A stretch of 64,000 bases of DNA from Gymnorhina tibicen (taxonomy: Eukaryota; Chordata; Aves; Passeriformes; Artamidae). Below, in pieces: positions 1 to 10,774 of this stretch; position 1 is the first letter of the stretch, and each line of letters starts with the position of its first letter. The stretch spans positions 1 through 64,000 of the forward strand of contig VXAZ01010505.1 in NCBI GenBank assembly GCA_013399875.1, written 5' to 3'. The notes under the pieces are model-generated. The model did no database searches. It was given only the letters and a program-made list of their open reading frames with translations, and had not been told where the DNA came from. The position numbers and the translations under genes were made by a program.

Positions 1-420
1 GGGTACTCACCACTCCGGGATCCAAAGGGATCGCAGCCAACTCCCAGTGAGATCCTCCTTGGAAAAGAAGAAGCTCTCTGGCGGTGTCCCCCTGCGCAGC
101 TCGACCGGTCCTCAAGTCCAGAGAGGGTTGTCGGTCGCCTCCCGGAGCACCGCCACTTAAAAACGCAGCGTGCTGCACAGGGAGGAAGTGGCTAACCCAA
201 AGCGGACACTCACGCCCTCGGGGCAGTGAGGACACGTTCGGGGGGCCTTCTGGGGGGGCCACTATAGGGCATACCGCAACAGCCTCCCACTATGACCCTG
301 AGGGAGGAGCCAGTGAGGAGGCTGCTGTCAAAGTGAACCTTCTGGTTCTTTCCTTTTTGCACATCCCCCATACCTTCTGAATTTGGCTTGTGAGTTCATG
401 CTGCCCACAAAGTGGTTAAA
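1..420 (-). promoter_or_regulatory. CpG-rich block, possible minus-strand promoter and first exon, or LTR
   Basis: Positions 60-300 are much richer in CpG than the flanking sequence. Read on the minus strand, a TATA-like element (TTTTTAAG, near 157-165) is followed by a GC-rich stretch of about 150 bases. That stretch ends at 11 in a consensus splice donor (GTGAGT, 10 down to 5). This is the layout of a promoter plus a non-coding first exon for a gene continuing to the left of the window. A retroviral LTR with a downstream donor would look similar, and I could not find TG...CA boundaries to decide. The open frame at 84-380 on the plus strand begins with GTG and resembles nothing known. Confidence 0.35.
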
Positions 421-1154
421 TCCCTGGAACAAGAGGAGCATACCCTGTGACTTCTGCAACAGCAAAGGAAGGGTTGGTACCCAGGTTCTCCTCTTCAGCT
501 ACATGACCACAAAAAGTAAAGGGCAAACAGGCCAGGGGAAATTAATTATTTCAGCCAACTGACACTGAACAGGCAAAACTAACAGTGGCTGTGGAAAGGA
601 ACTCCAGTTATGTGCTTAGACTGGTGAGCAATCCCATCCTAGCTGCTAGGGAACAGCTGGGAACCCTAAGGCCACTTCGATTTGGCATAGTTTAAAATAA
701 ATTAATAAAGATCTTAGAAATAAATCCATGTCAATCCTTTTAATTTACAGAGCATTGCTAAGTATACACAGCACTTCACAAAGCCTGGAGAAAGGAAAAG
801 AAATGCCCTGAGGGTTGCTGTGAAGGGGCAGACACCTCTCATGAAGGGTGAAGAACACCTGCACCTTGGCCATGTGGCAAATGGCATCTGATTCTAGTAC
901 CAAGGAAAAAGGATAACAGGGCTTTGGGATGCAGAACTACCCCCTGGAACCCCCTGCACAATTCCAGTCCATGCCTGGCATGTGTTGGGAGGAGATGACT
1001 GGAAAGGGCAATGTGGGCCAAAGGCATCACTATGTCCAGCTGTCTGTAATCCGGGGGACCTGGTGTAGTCACGCTCTTGTCTACCCCCTTGTACCTCAGG
1101 CCTGGCCCAGGAGCTGCACCTTGGGTCACGGCCAGCCCACACCCAGGGATGCTG

Positions 1155-1370
1155 CCTACCAGCCGTGCCCTGCTGGTGGGACATAGGGAGCAGTTGTGAC
1201 TGAAGCCCTGCCCACAGTGGCAGCACTTGGAAGGTTTCTCCCTCGAGGGGGTGAGGGCAGAGCTGTCCCTGAAGCAGGTCCCACCCTCGGGCACAGCTGT
1301 GGGTGCGCTGGTGGCCGATCAGGTCGGAGCTGTGGCTGCAGCTCCGCCCGCACTCGGTGCAGCCGTAGCG
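1155..1370 (-). pseudogene. Frameshifted C2H2 zinc-finger remnant
   Basis: On the minus strand, 1367 to 1299 encodes one good C2H2 finger ([10 protein letters not shown], then H-x3-H in GHQRTH). The next recognisable finger start, EKPSKCCHCGQGFSHN at about 1240-1190, lies in a different reading frame. Its His pair falls in yet another frame. No single frame joins them, and the usual seven-residue linker is replaced by unrelated sequence. This is therefore a decayed fragment of a zinc-finger array. It is unlike the intact zinc-finger exon at 10127-10761. It lies directly beside a CR1 copy. Confidence 0.7.
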
Positions 1371-1504
1371 CTGCTCCCCCACGAAAGCTCGCTTCTACCC
1401 CGCAGCATCCCTGCTCCTCCGGAGCCTTCTGGGACCGGGTCTCCGGGAGAAGGGACACGGCCCCGACACGGCTTGGAGGAGAAGCTGCCCTCGTGAGAAA
1501 GTCC

Positions 1505-2020
1505 CTGCTGCCCCCGGCCCATCCTGCTGGAGAGCAGGCTTTCCTTAAACACCTCCGGGGACAGGGACTCCACCTCCTCCCTGGGCAGCCCGTTCCAGTG
1601 TCTAATCACCCTTTCAGCGGAGAAATTCCTCCTGATGTCCAACCTGACCCTGCCCTGGCACAGCTTGAGGCCGTTCCCTCTCATTCTGTCCCTGTTCCCT
1701 GGGAGCAGAGCCCGACCCCCCCCGGCTGCCCCCTCCTGCCAGGGAGTTGTGCAGAGCCAGAAGGTCCCCCCTGAGCCTCCTTTTCTCCAGGCTGAGCCCC
1801 ATCAGCTCCCTCAGCCAGTCCTCATCGGATTTGTGCTCCAGACCCTTCCCCAGCTCTGTTCCTTTCTCTGGACACGCTCCAGCCCCTCAATGTCCGTCTT
1901 GCAGTGAGGGACCCAGAACTGGACACGGGATTTGAAGTGTGGCCTCATCAGTGCCAAGTACAGGGCTGTCCTGCAGCCTTCACGAGTTCCCTTGCACTGC
2001 CGCATTCTTCTGTTGTTGTC
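1505..2020 (-). mobile_element. CR1 LINE, 3' part of ORF2, minus orientation
   Basis: The minus strand shows the end of the CR1 reverse-transcriptase ORF in pieces: [20 protein letters not shown] with [11 protein letters not shown] (about 1845-1975), [18 protein letters not shown] (about 1745-1800), [20 protein letters not shown] and [18 protein letters not shown] (about 1555-1680). The pieces are in different frames, so this copy is dead. It is 5'-truncated, as is usual for CR1. Confidence 0.92.
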
Positions 2021-4405
2021 CTCTTCACCTGACACTCCGCAGCATCTCTTTGTATCACAACTGTCTCTGGTTCCTCCCTCACATTTCTTCATTCCACCTC
2101 CAGAAAAAAAAAAGGCTCCGGAGAGACTTTATTGCAGTCTTTCAATATAAATAGTCTCCTCTCCATCTTTCTTGTAGGCTGCCTTCAGGTACAGCACAGG
2201 GTAAATCTTACTGTCTTTTCAGAATTTACCAACATTTTAAGAACCCTCTGGGTTTTCAGGTGGGACATTTTGGACTTATCCCATGGCTTCAGTGGGTTTT
2301 ACTCTGCCAGCCAGCACTGGCATGACTGCGAGGGATGTCTGCGTGCATTTGAATGAAATGCAGTTCCCTTGAGTACCCAGGTGGTGGCAGATTTGGAGTA
2401 TTTTAAATCAGTCACTTCAACCTGTTCTGCAATGGACCTGAACTGTTCGTACACGGGTTAAAGATGAAATTGTTACTCTTTCATACCTCTGAAGCCATTT
2501 AAATGGCTTCCATTTAAAATGGAAAATCTCTGCTTTCAGGTATAATTAGTCCCTAAACCCAAGTTATCTGCTATCTGCTTTTCTTACTCACTTTCTGCTA
2601 AATCAAACTTTATTGACCAGACTTGTTAGGGAAGGGCTATTTATGATTTTGTCTACTTGTTTAAACTAATTAAGTGCTATTGATTTAAAGAGTCTGTGTG
2701 TGGATTTAATTCCTGTGTCTGCTGCACCATGCAAAATACCCACAGTATTTCTTAATATTTCCATAGAATTTAGGGGGGTACCAGCACATTAAGTGACACG
2801 GGGCTTTCAGAGGGAGGGTGGGCACAGAGGATGCCTGTGATAGTTTGATTTCTTGTTTTCATACATGCCAAGGAACTTCTTGGTTCTAGTTCTTTCTTCA
2901 AACCCAGCAGCTAATCTGTGACTGCTATACAAATTTTCCTGAATGACAAATACAGGGTGAACATTTTGAGTCTCCTTGGGTTTGCGCAGCGTTCCCTGGT
3001 TTTCTGGAGCTCATGTTATGCTGATATTCACCATGGCTTTTTGAAGCGTTTTCCTGAGTCTGTGCTTCCCATGATAGATTTCTCCAGTCCTGTAAGTGTG
3101 GTCTACCATCACAGAAAATTAAATCCTCTGCCTTTGAAAAATTCACTTCATTACTCTTCCTTGAAAAACAAGAAAATCCTCAAAACCAGGGAGCCTGCTA
3201 AAGTGCAAAATGCATCTACAATATACTACCCAAACCAAAATGCATGGAGTAAAAATAAACGTGGTAAATCAAGCTTTAATCCTAGTCTTAGACCCCTTTG
3301 ATGCTTTTCCAATTGTTTGTTCATCACAATTTTTCAAGTGTTTCCAAGAAGCATCCTCATTCAGTCCAACAGCCATACTGTGTGTAGCCATGGTGGGCTC
3401 TTTTTTCTCCTGGAGATTTTGGAAAGCTGAAATTTGGGCCGTATTCAATTACAAAAAGTCAAAACCATGCAATAAATCACACTGGAGTTTATTCTCTATG
3501 AAAGTGCTTCCCGTTTGAGGGAATTGCATTAAAATGCTGCTCTAGACTGAAAGTTGTTTGTGACAGGAAACACCATTTCATTTTGTATTTGTACAATATC
3601 TAAGTACAGTTGTGTTTCTGCCCACTTCAAGGTCCCTAAGAAGCTACTGTTGTATAAATAAAAGACAGCTGTAGATCCCCACCTGCTGGGTTTTTCATAT
3701 ATTGCCACCAAAATTAGACTGAACCCCTGATTTTGAGAGGAAAAATTAATTTTGGCCATAACTCCTGCTTGTTATGGTAAGAAAGAACTGTATCTAATAC
3801 TCAAGCTGATGAATTTGTTATCCTCTGGTGACCATGCCACTGAGATCTTGGGCACCTGCACGTTCCAAATAGCTCTGCTGAGATGGAAAAGCAACCAGTT
3901 TGGCCTGGGTGAGAAGGGACCTCAAAGATCATCTAATCCTGCCATAAGATCTTCATCAGGCTGAGTTGCAACACAGCCTTGTCACTGTTCTCTATTTAAG
4001 CTCTGTGTAAGTGAAGGGCAAGTGCTCAGGTCTCTCCCTTGCTGTTGTTTCAAGTTCTATGATTTGGCTCAATTTTTCAGAGAGATGAACAAGAGAAGGG
4101 GATGATGAATTAGGACCAAGGCTGCCTAAAGAAACAACAACCTATCCACTCTCTGAGTTAGAATCCCTGTGTAAGCAGCTGGATAAAGTGCCTGTTCCAC
4201 AATGACCTCTTGTTAAAACTGAGTAAGTGAATGAGGGTTTGGAAGACAAGACACCTCAAATTGTCATAAAAATATCCACTATACAGCACTGAATTGTCTA
4301 AACTGGAACGGGAATATAGCTGGGAATGTGCTGAATCCAGAACTGAGTGTCACATTACCATCCATAGTGTCTCATCCTCCAGTGAGGAGGCACAAGCTAA
4401 GATGA
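2021..4405. other. No gene seen; AT-rich intergenic sequence
   Basis: No exon with family resemblance and plausible splice sites was found on either strand. The open frames here, for example 2918-3301 plus, have no recognisable motif. The only repeat noticed is a short CR1 tail at about 3895-3960. Confidence 0.6.
3895..3960 (-). mobile_element. Short CR1 3' tail, minus orientation
   Basis: Plus-strand text 'gagaagggacctcaaagatc' is the reverse complement of the conserved CR1 3' end (gatcTTTgaGGTCCCTTC). Only the last 60-70 bases remain. Confidence 0.6.
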
Positions 4406-4409
4406 AAGA

Positions 4410-4664
4410 AGTGATCAAGCTAGAGAATTATTTCAGTCTATGCAGCCACGAGCCTGGTTTGATGGATTAAAACCTGGGTCATGGGTTACTACCCTCCTAA
4501 AGCCTTTAGGGCTTACAGGATGGAGAAAATGGTTAGCACAAGTTGGAATTGCAATTGTCACTGGATTTGCATTTTTAATTGTTGGCATTAGCCTAGTTAA
4601 GTGCATGATAACACGCTTATTTATACTTGGCATTTTCTACTTTTCTATTTTCTCTCTGTCATGA
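4410..4664 (+). pseudogene. Endogenous retrovirus Env transmembrane-like fragment
   Basis: An open frame runs from just after a TAA near 4400 to 4664. It has a Gln/Arg-rich start, then a Trp-containing stretch (SWVTTLLKPLG), then a long hydrophobic segment (roughly 4545-4615), followed by a short basic tail. This order, a Trp-rich membrane-proximal region, one membrane span and a Cys/Lys/Arg cytoplasmic start, is typical of the C-terminal end of retroviral Env TM subunits. Nothing upstream encodes gag, pol or the rest of Env, and no LTR was found beside it, so it would be an isolated relic. A chance hydrophobic frame cannot be excluded. Confidence 0.35.
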
Positions 4665-4679
4665 AGAAAAATACAGTTG

Positions 4680-7540
4680 AATGATTGCTTTGGATCCCAA
4701 CATCAACCTCATTTGCATTTTAATCTCGCTTTTGAGTGTGTTGAAAACTTAATTCCTTCCACAGCTGTGGATCGAGGCAAAACTTGCTCTTTTTTTTCTG
4801 CAGAGCACCAAAAAACCCCAAAAGTTAATTGATGCAGAGCGGAGCTGTCTTCCCCTTCACCACTAATGAATGATCATTTTCAGCCCTGAAAATCTTGGGC
4901 AAGGCCTCCAAGACCTTTGTAACTTTTAGAATATAATGAAGGAATAATGTCTTATATGCAACCACAGCACAAAACCTACAATGTAACTTAGCTGAAATAA
5001 TTATCCTTGTTTTACGTGATTAAGAAATCAGGATCTGATGTGGATGTTGGCCCAGCAATCTTTAAATTCATGGATCCACATTAAGACCTCCTAGATGTCA
5101 TCCAGGTCCCCAGGATTAATATTCCACATTGGCTGTCTCTCTTTTTGCAGAGTTATCTTGCCATAATAAATTCTGTGATTAAGGGTTATCTGTTAGTTCT
5201 TTATTATTCCGGTTGTTGACTTCAACTCACAACAGAAACACCTCAATTACCTGCCTGAGTGCATCACTTCTTCAGCACTTTAATCAGCAAACTTTTTCAG
5301 AATTCTCTCCTGCTATCAGCTTAGTAACAATTTCATGGGTTCTTTTATTTTTCTCTGAAGCAAATGCTTCTGAAGGCCGACAGGTTAAAAGCAAAATTGG
5401 GCAAATTAGTGCCAATTTCACAGATCTGGAATTCCAGCTGCTTCTCAAAAAATTACCCTCTATTTCCTGCATTTTCATATCATTATTTCTTACACTTGTA
5501 CCATTCTGCTGTTATTACTATTATACAAAGAGAAGAAAATGGAGCTGGCTGAGGGATAAAAAGAAAAGTTAATGGCTAAGTCCCCTGGCCTATTCATGCA
5601 TGAGCAGGTCCAGAGTCAGTGAGGTCTCCCCAGACATCCACAGCACTTGCAGGCTGTGGGTTTCTCCAGAGAGCAGCTCGTGTGCTATGGGCAGTGAAAG
5701 TGGATCGGCCCATCCTCTTTCTAGCCAGGATTTCTGATCAGCAGAGAAAGGGACAACGCAGACAAAAGCTGCCGGGACCGACAGCTCTGGGTGGCCTTGG
5801 ACTCCCAGGGCCCACGTCTACACAACTCTTTTACAAAGGACAAAAGCTCACCAAAGATTAATTTCTAACAGAAGGGAAACATTTTAATAGTGAACATCAT
5901 AAAAGCAACAGGAATACAAACTTTAACCATTGATTTCATGAGGAGATTCTGATTTAAGCAGAATGGCATTAAACATCAGAAAAGGTTATGAATAGTACCC
6001 CTGAGTTTCCATGGAATAGTAGCAACTCTTACTGAAGCTCTGAAGCCTCGAGACGCAGGATTCTGAAATGCTCTACGGATGGAAATTACACCTCAAAGAT
6101 ACCAGTACAATATCACACTTAAGGGATGTCCTTTGAAGCCTCTCAATTTGGCTTAAATTAACACCCTGCTGAGTTAAGACTAATCCAGAACCCCACACAG
6201 TAGGAACGAGTGTGTGATTGTCAGCCTGCAGTCACACAGCAAAAGTGTCATACCTGGTCCCGCAGTTTTAGCTTTGGGACCGAATGTGACATTCTGCCAG
6301 CAAGACGAAGGCTCGTTAAGAGAAACAGTGTTTCCCATTCTTAAAATCTAAACCTTATTTTATTAATTACTAAGAGTGCATCCTTTTAACAAGCTAACAT
6401 CAAAATCACAACTACAAACCACAAAACCAACCATGCACAAACACAGCATCAGTTCAGGAGAAAGACTTTTTGGCAAAGGTACAAGCCCCAAAGTTTCTTT
6501 ATCCCAGTTCAAAGGTAAATGATCTTTTCTGCACTTTTGAAGCTTAAAGGTTCTGACACTGCCCCAAGCCTGTCACTGACGGAAACAATGACATAGACCA
6601 GACCAACATGTCTTAAAACTCTGCACTTTCCAACCCCGACAGGCCCAATGTCAGAGTCCTACAGGGGAAGAAAAAAAAGAGAAAAAATTTGTTTCCTCTG
6701 CTGTTTTCACAAGATAATGCACCTGAGCCTCACAGTGTTCCTCCTCAAGCAGTAATTATTTACCCCACTCCTACCCGTAATTAATACATAACAGCCAAAA
6801 CCATGTAATAATCCAAATAGGATATGACAGAGTATCTAAACCCAGGCTCAGCTGAGCAAAAGAACGAGTGCCCTATAAACCAATTTGGCTTTTCCTCATG
6901 AACTCTTGGTAAGCAAGGTGGACCTAACAGGGGTTTTTTGGTTTGTGTTTTCAGTTTGGTTTGGTTTTTTTCTTTGGGGGAGGGGAGGTGTTTGTTTTAA
7001 ACAAAAAGCAGAAAGTATTTTTTTCTAGTTTGAGCAGTGCTGCTGGCCTAAGAATCAGCTAAGTCAAGGACACCTGATTTAAAGACTTCCTAAAGGAAGC
7101 AAGCTTTTGCAAACAGACACTGGGAACAGGGGTGCTGTAAACTGAGCATCTTTACATAAGCATCTTGCTTCCCTCTACATACATCAGACTTAACTGGAGA
7201 TGCTTAAAACATCCCTGAGGACTTTATCATTAGATTTAGCTCGTTAGGAGAGGCACAATTGCCCAAGTACATGCTGAAAGACATATCAGGTAAAAAACAC
7301 ACTCAAGTTTGATGCATTATCTTGTACGTGAATGTTGCACTTCACTGCACCCCAGTGATAACCTCCTGAGCTGCCTCGACAAAGGTCATTCCTGGCCAAA
7401 ACCCCTGCAGGCTACAGGGCAAGGATTTGATCAGCTGCTGCTTGCTGATGCACCTGAGTGTACAGTCAGCACCTCCACAGGTACAGCAGCTGCAACACCA
7501 CAGCCCAGAGGTCACCCGCCCCGAGTGGCAGAGCAGTCCA
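4680..7540. other. No gene seen; possible 3' UTR of the 7547-8079 gene at its right end
   Basis: No exon could be supported on either strand. A minus-strand AATAAA (plus 'tttatt' at 6359-6364) lies about 1.2 kb beyond the stop codon at 7547. It is a candidate polyadenylation signal for that gene. The sequence at 6930-7000 is a G/T-rich low-complexity run. Confidence 0.45.
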
Positions 7541-7546
7541 GAAGAG

Positions 7547-8079
7547 TCACGCGTGTTTACACTGGACACGTTCAGAGCACAACACTGAGCAGGCTGCAGA
7601 AGTTCCAGGATCTTGAGAGATTGAGAACTGAGGTGCAGGCAGAGCTCCAGAGGCAGAGGAAAGGGATAAGGCACTGGCACCTTCACAGGAGAGGAGATTG
7701 CTGGGATTAAGAAGGGGACAAGAAATGGATGCTGCAGCAGCCATCTGCTGTCCTAGCAGGAGTCCTAAGCTATAAACATTGGAATTCAGGAGAGCATTGC
7801 CCGGGAGCAGTGTATTCAGTTGTTTCTGAATTTCCTGAAGCACCTGCAGCTGACTTTGCTGATTCAGGAGAAGCATATCCATGTTTTCCCTCATTTTCTT
7901 CACTGTACAAAGAGAAGGGAACGTTAATGCCTGCTATGTAAAAACACAAGGCAGTTTAGAAGCCTTTTTATACTTACACTGTTCAGAGACAAGATTCCAG
8001 TGATCCATCTCACTTTCCCTGGCACCACACCTTTGCTCTTCCTTCTGTTGCAGAGATGTAAATTCAGGTTGGTTTGCAT
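7547..8079 (-). CDS. Last two coding exons of an unrecognised coiled-coil protein
   Basis: Two minus-strand exons join cleanly. Exon 7978-8079 has acceptor TTTTAG and donor T|GTAAGT, and exon 7547-7902 has acceptor GTACAG and ends at a stop codon. Together they give about 151 residues. The joined frame begins with an acidic, Gln-rich stretch and a DHWNLVSEQ segment. A leucine/methionine heptad region follows (KKMRENMDMLLLNQQSQ and LQEIQKQLNTLL), good for a short coiled coil, and then a Ser/Ala/Leu-rich tail (NVYSLGLLLGQQMAAAASIS). I do not recognise the family. The pattern recalls the C-terminal oligomerisation tails of Myb/SANT-like or zinc-finger regulators, but no DNA-binding domain is visible here. 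The first exon starts with two bases that complete a codon, so at least one upstream exon ending on codon position 1 is missing. It may be shared with the zinc-finger exon at 10127-10761. Confidence 0.65.
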
Positions 8080-8639
8080 CTAAAAGGAAGACACTGCAAG
8101 TCAAGAGATGCAAGGTGCACATTCCAAACATGGCAGCTCAGCAACAACCCTTCCTCTCACCCATATCTTAAAATCCAAGCTTCATTCAAGTCCAAACAGT
8201 GGTCCAAACTAAACCAAAACCAAAGATTAGGCAGTTTTAGGGGTTTTTTTTAAGGGGGAGGCACAGGGAAAGGAGCAAGCAAGGGATCTGTTAAGGAAAA
8301 GGGCAGTAGGGATTTAGTAAAAATGGGTTTGTATTTGCACACTTTCTTCAGAAGCAGATACAGCGTTAGACTAATCTGATACTTCTTAGTGTCCAAGTGA
8401 CAGGGCAAAAATGAGACTTTTCTTCAGGAATTACAAACTCTTTCCTTTTGTAAAAGCCATGAAAAAGAAACAAGGCTTAGGAATGTAAGGTTGCACGCTT
8501 AGGGCTCATTGGCAGAGTTCCTAGGCCACCTCTCTGTATCTATGGACTGAGAGGCCTCACACCCTACGTTAGGAATTCAGTTCTGCCATTCTATTACCAA
8601 CTTGATTACAACTGCATCATTATTCCCATTGTTAAGGTG

Positions 8640-8745
8640 AAAGGCTCCTCTTTTTTTTTCCCCAGAAGAAACAAACAAACAAAAACAAGTAAAACAACTC
8701 CAAACAAACAAACCACAAAAACCAAAGAAAAACCTCACACACAAA
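8640..8745. repeat. T-run followed by A/C-rich low-complexity repeat
   Basis: A run of T followed by 'aaacaaacaaacaaaaac' and further AAAC/AACC units. This is simple sequence in an intron or intergenic stretch. Confidence 0.6.
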
Positions 8746-9215
8746 ACACCTGCTTCTCATGCCAACACCCTGAACAATTCTGTGGGTGTCTAGCCAAGAT
8801 CCAAGACGAAAACCTAAAACATTTTTGATCAAGGATAAAGGGACTGCCCATGTAAAGGTACAACAACAGGGAAAAAAACCCCACGATGCCCGTTTTTATC
8901 CCTGAGTTTCTGGTCATTACTAGAACATGAAATATTGCAAAATCCAGAGAATTCCCTACTTGAAACAATCCCTTTGTTTGACAGCCTGTGCTGTGCTAAG
9001 AATATTCCAAAGATTTCCCTCTGCAGAAAACAACAAGGTAGGATTCAATATAATATCCACATATAACAAAAATTAGCTGCTAGAGATGACCAAGGCACTG
9101 TTTACAGTCAAAATTCCTTCCACCTCCCTAAGCTCAGCATTTTGGTGGCTTGAGCACTTCTGAAGATCTAAGGTTGGACATCAGGCAACACCATAAAGCA
9201 GGAATTAGTGAGATC

Positions 9216-9221
9216 TTTATT
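9216..9221 (-). terminator. Candidate polyadenylation signal AATAAA (minus strand)
   Basis: Plus-strand 'tttatt' reads AATAAA on the minus strand. It lies about 900 bases beyond the stop codon of the zinc-finger exon and is the first canonical signal found in that direction, on the far side of the solo LTR. No cleavage-site evidence is available. Confidence 0.3.
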
Positions 9222-9289
9222 ATTAGTGAGGAACTGGTGGGATCTGAGGGCTTTGAGGAGTCTAAGGTGCCAGGCAACCTCCACGGTAA

Positions 9290-9897
9290 TGTTGGAAAAC
9301 ATACCAGTTTAAAAATTTTGTTATAAATATATAACTTTAGCCAGGTTTGTTCACCTTTGCCCCGGGGGACGGGAACTGAAGCTTCTTTCCAAGGCATTGT
9401 TTCTCTAGGTGAGGCCTGATGGGCTTAAGTTAAGCATTTCAGCAGACTGGGAGTAGCCCCAAAGAGATAAAGGCCATCGAGGGAACATCAACAGAACATC
9501 AGTGGTCATCTACGAACATTTACCCCAGACTCTGCCTCTGGCAAAGTTGGAGACATCTCCTCCGTAAAAGACTGCTAAGAAAATCAAGGAAAGAAGACCT
9601 AATTAGCATCGGAGGTGAAGAAACCTGGATCCAGTAAGAAACCAAATACTAAGAACTACACAACTTGAGACCAAGGAACACTGACCCAATTCGTTTCTAC
9701 GAGTTTTGACTGTATAAAAGATCTGAAAAATCTAGTAAATGTCATGTATCGTGGAATGATTCTCTCTGCACACCCGGGCTATGTGTGGATGATTTCTGTG
9801 GTACATCCTGGCCAGAAAATAAAGTAATGCCTTGACTCTCTAACATTAAAAATGTTGTTGGAGGGTTGATGTTTTTTTCCCTGCGGTTTCGGTGACA
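9290..9897 (+). mobile_element. Solo LTR of an ERVL-type endogenous retrovirus
   Basis: The element starts TGTTGG and ends GTGACA (TG...CA). It is flanked by the 4-bp direct repeat GTAA at 9286-9289 and 9898-9901, as left by integration. Inside, in order, are a TATA box (TGTATAAAAG near 9711), a segment with 'gcacacccgggct' (9769-9781), a polyadenylation signal (AATAAA near 9818) and an end in 'tttcggtgaca'. These features match bird ERVL LTRs. No internal retroviral genes remain, so it is a solo LTR formed by LTR-LTR recombination. It is oriented opposite to the genes on either side. Confidence 0.85.
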
Positions 9898-9984
9898 GTA
9901 ACACCTAAATTCAAACTTCAGCTTTTTCAAGGAACTTCCTCAGATGGCAGAGATAAATGCATTACATTAGGGATGGAAAGAAAA

Positions 9985-10020
9985 AAGTAACAAAACCAAA
10001 CCAACCAACCAACCAACCCC
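9985..10020. repeat. (AACC)n simple repeat
   Basis: Tandem AACC units ('aaccaaccaaccaacc'). Confidence 0.75.
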
Positions 10021-10126
10021 CAACACTCATATCCAGAGCAAGGAGGGAGAATTGTTTAGGAAGAAACGGAGACCAGAATATTTCATATAACCCCTGAGAT
10101 TCTGTATAACTTGAAATAAACACAAA

Positions 10127-10761
10127 TCAGTTACCTGCTGTGTGCTCACTGGGTCTCTCTCTCAGATGCTGCTGTCTGATGAAGTTCGAGCTCACACTGA
10201 AGCCATTTCTGTGCTCTGAACGCCTATAGGGCTTCTCATCTTTATGGACTCTCTGATGCTGCAGCAGAGCTGTGTTCCCACTGAAGTTCTTTCTGCATAT
10301 GGTGCAGGAAAAGGTCTTCTTTTTCAGATGGGTTTTGTGGTGAGCAAGGAGGCTCGAGGCACGGCTGAAGGTTTTCTCACATTCCTTGCACTTGTAGGGC
10401 CTCTCCCCTGTATGGACTCTCTGGTGAACCACCAGGTTGGCCTTCCTGGTGAAGCTCTTCCCACATTCTGCACACACAAACACCTTTTCTCTCGTGTGGA
10501 TCTGCAGGTGGGTCAGGAGCCTGCAGTGCCCCTTGAAGCCCTTCCCGCATTCTGGACACTTGAAGGGTTTCTCCTCCCAGCGCAGTTTCTGGCCATCAGC
10601 GCTGAGGACGAGTTTCCTGGAGTCTCTTTTTTCCTGAGGGGAATCGGCACAGGCTGCCCCCCTCTCCGGGCTCTGGGCTTCCCGCACCTGAGGCGGTTCC
10701 TCTTGCTTAAGGTCTTCAGGGAAGCCGTTCTCCTCCTCGTTGTCCTCCGAAAAGTAGTCCC
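10127..10761 (-). CDS. C2H2 zinc-finger protein, terminal coding exon
   Basis: This minus-strand exon begins after a splice acceptor (CCATCAG) at 10761, with two bases that complete a codon, and runs open to a TGA at 10127. It starts with an acidic linker (DYFSEDNEEENG, then Glu/Pro/Gln-rich) and then carries a run of C2H2 zinc fingers. Four have all ligands: at about 10558-10496, 10474-10412, 10390-10328 and 10306-10244. Linkers are TREK, TGERP, LKKK and KDEK, so only one is the canonical TGE(R/K)P. A fifth repeat, to about 10160, keeps the spacing and the Phe but has lost both Cys (Arg and His instead) and the first His, so it cannot bind zinc. The protein is expected to bind DNA in the nucleus. 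The target is unknown. Upstream exons are not certain, and no KRAB or SCAN domain is seen. Confidence 0.85.
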
Positions 10762-10774
10762 CTGATGGAGTAAG

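Noticed and set aside
5213..5572. Plus-strand frame of 119 codons with a hydrophobic C-terminal stretch and basic tail
   Set aside because: It looked like a second Env-type membrane segment, but it has no other viral feature, and the Phe/Ser/Leu-rich composition fits chance in AT-rich sequence.
7309..7710. Plus-strand open frame of 133 codons
   Set aside because: It is the antisense shadow of the coding exon 7547-7902 and its 3' flank.
10244..10765. Plus-strand open frame of 173 codons opposite the zinc-finger exon
   Set aside because: It is the complement of a zinc-finger array, which is commonly open in an antisense frame; no independent motif.
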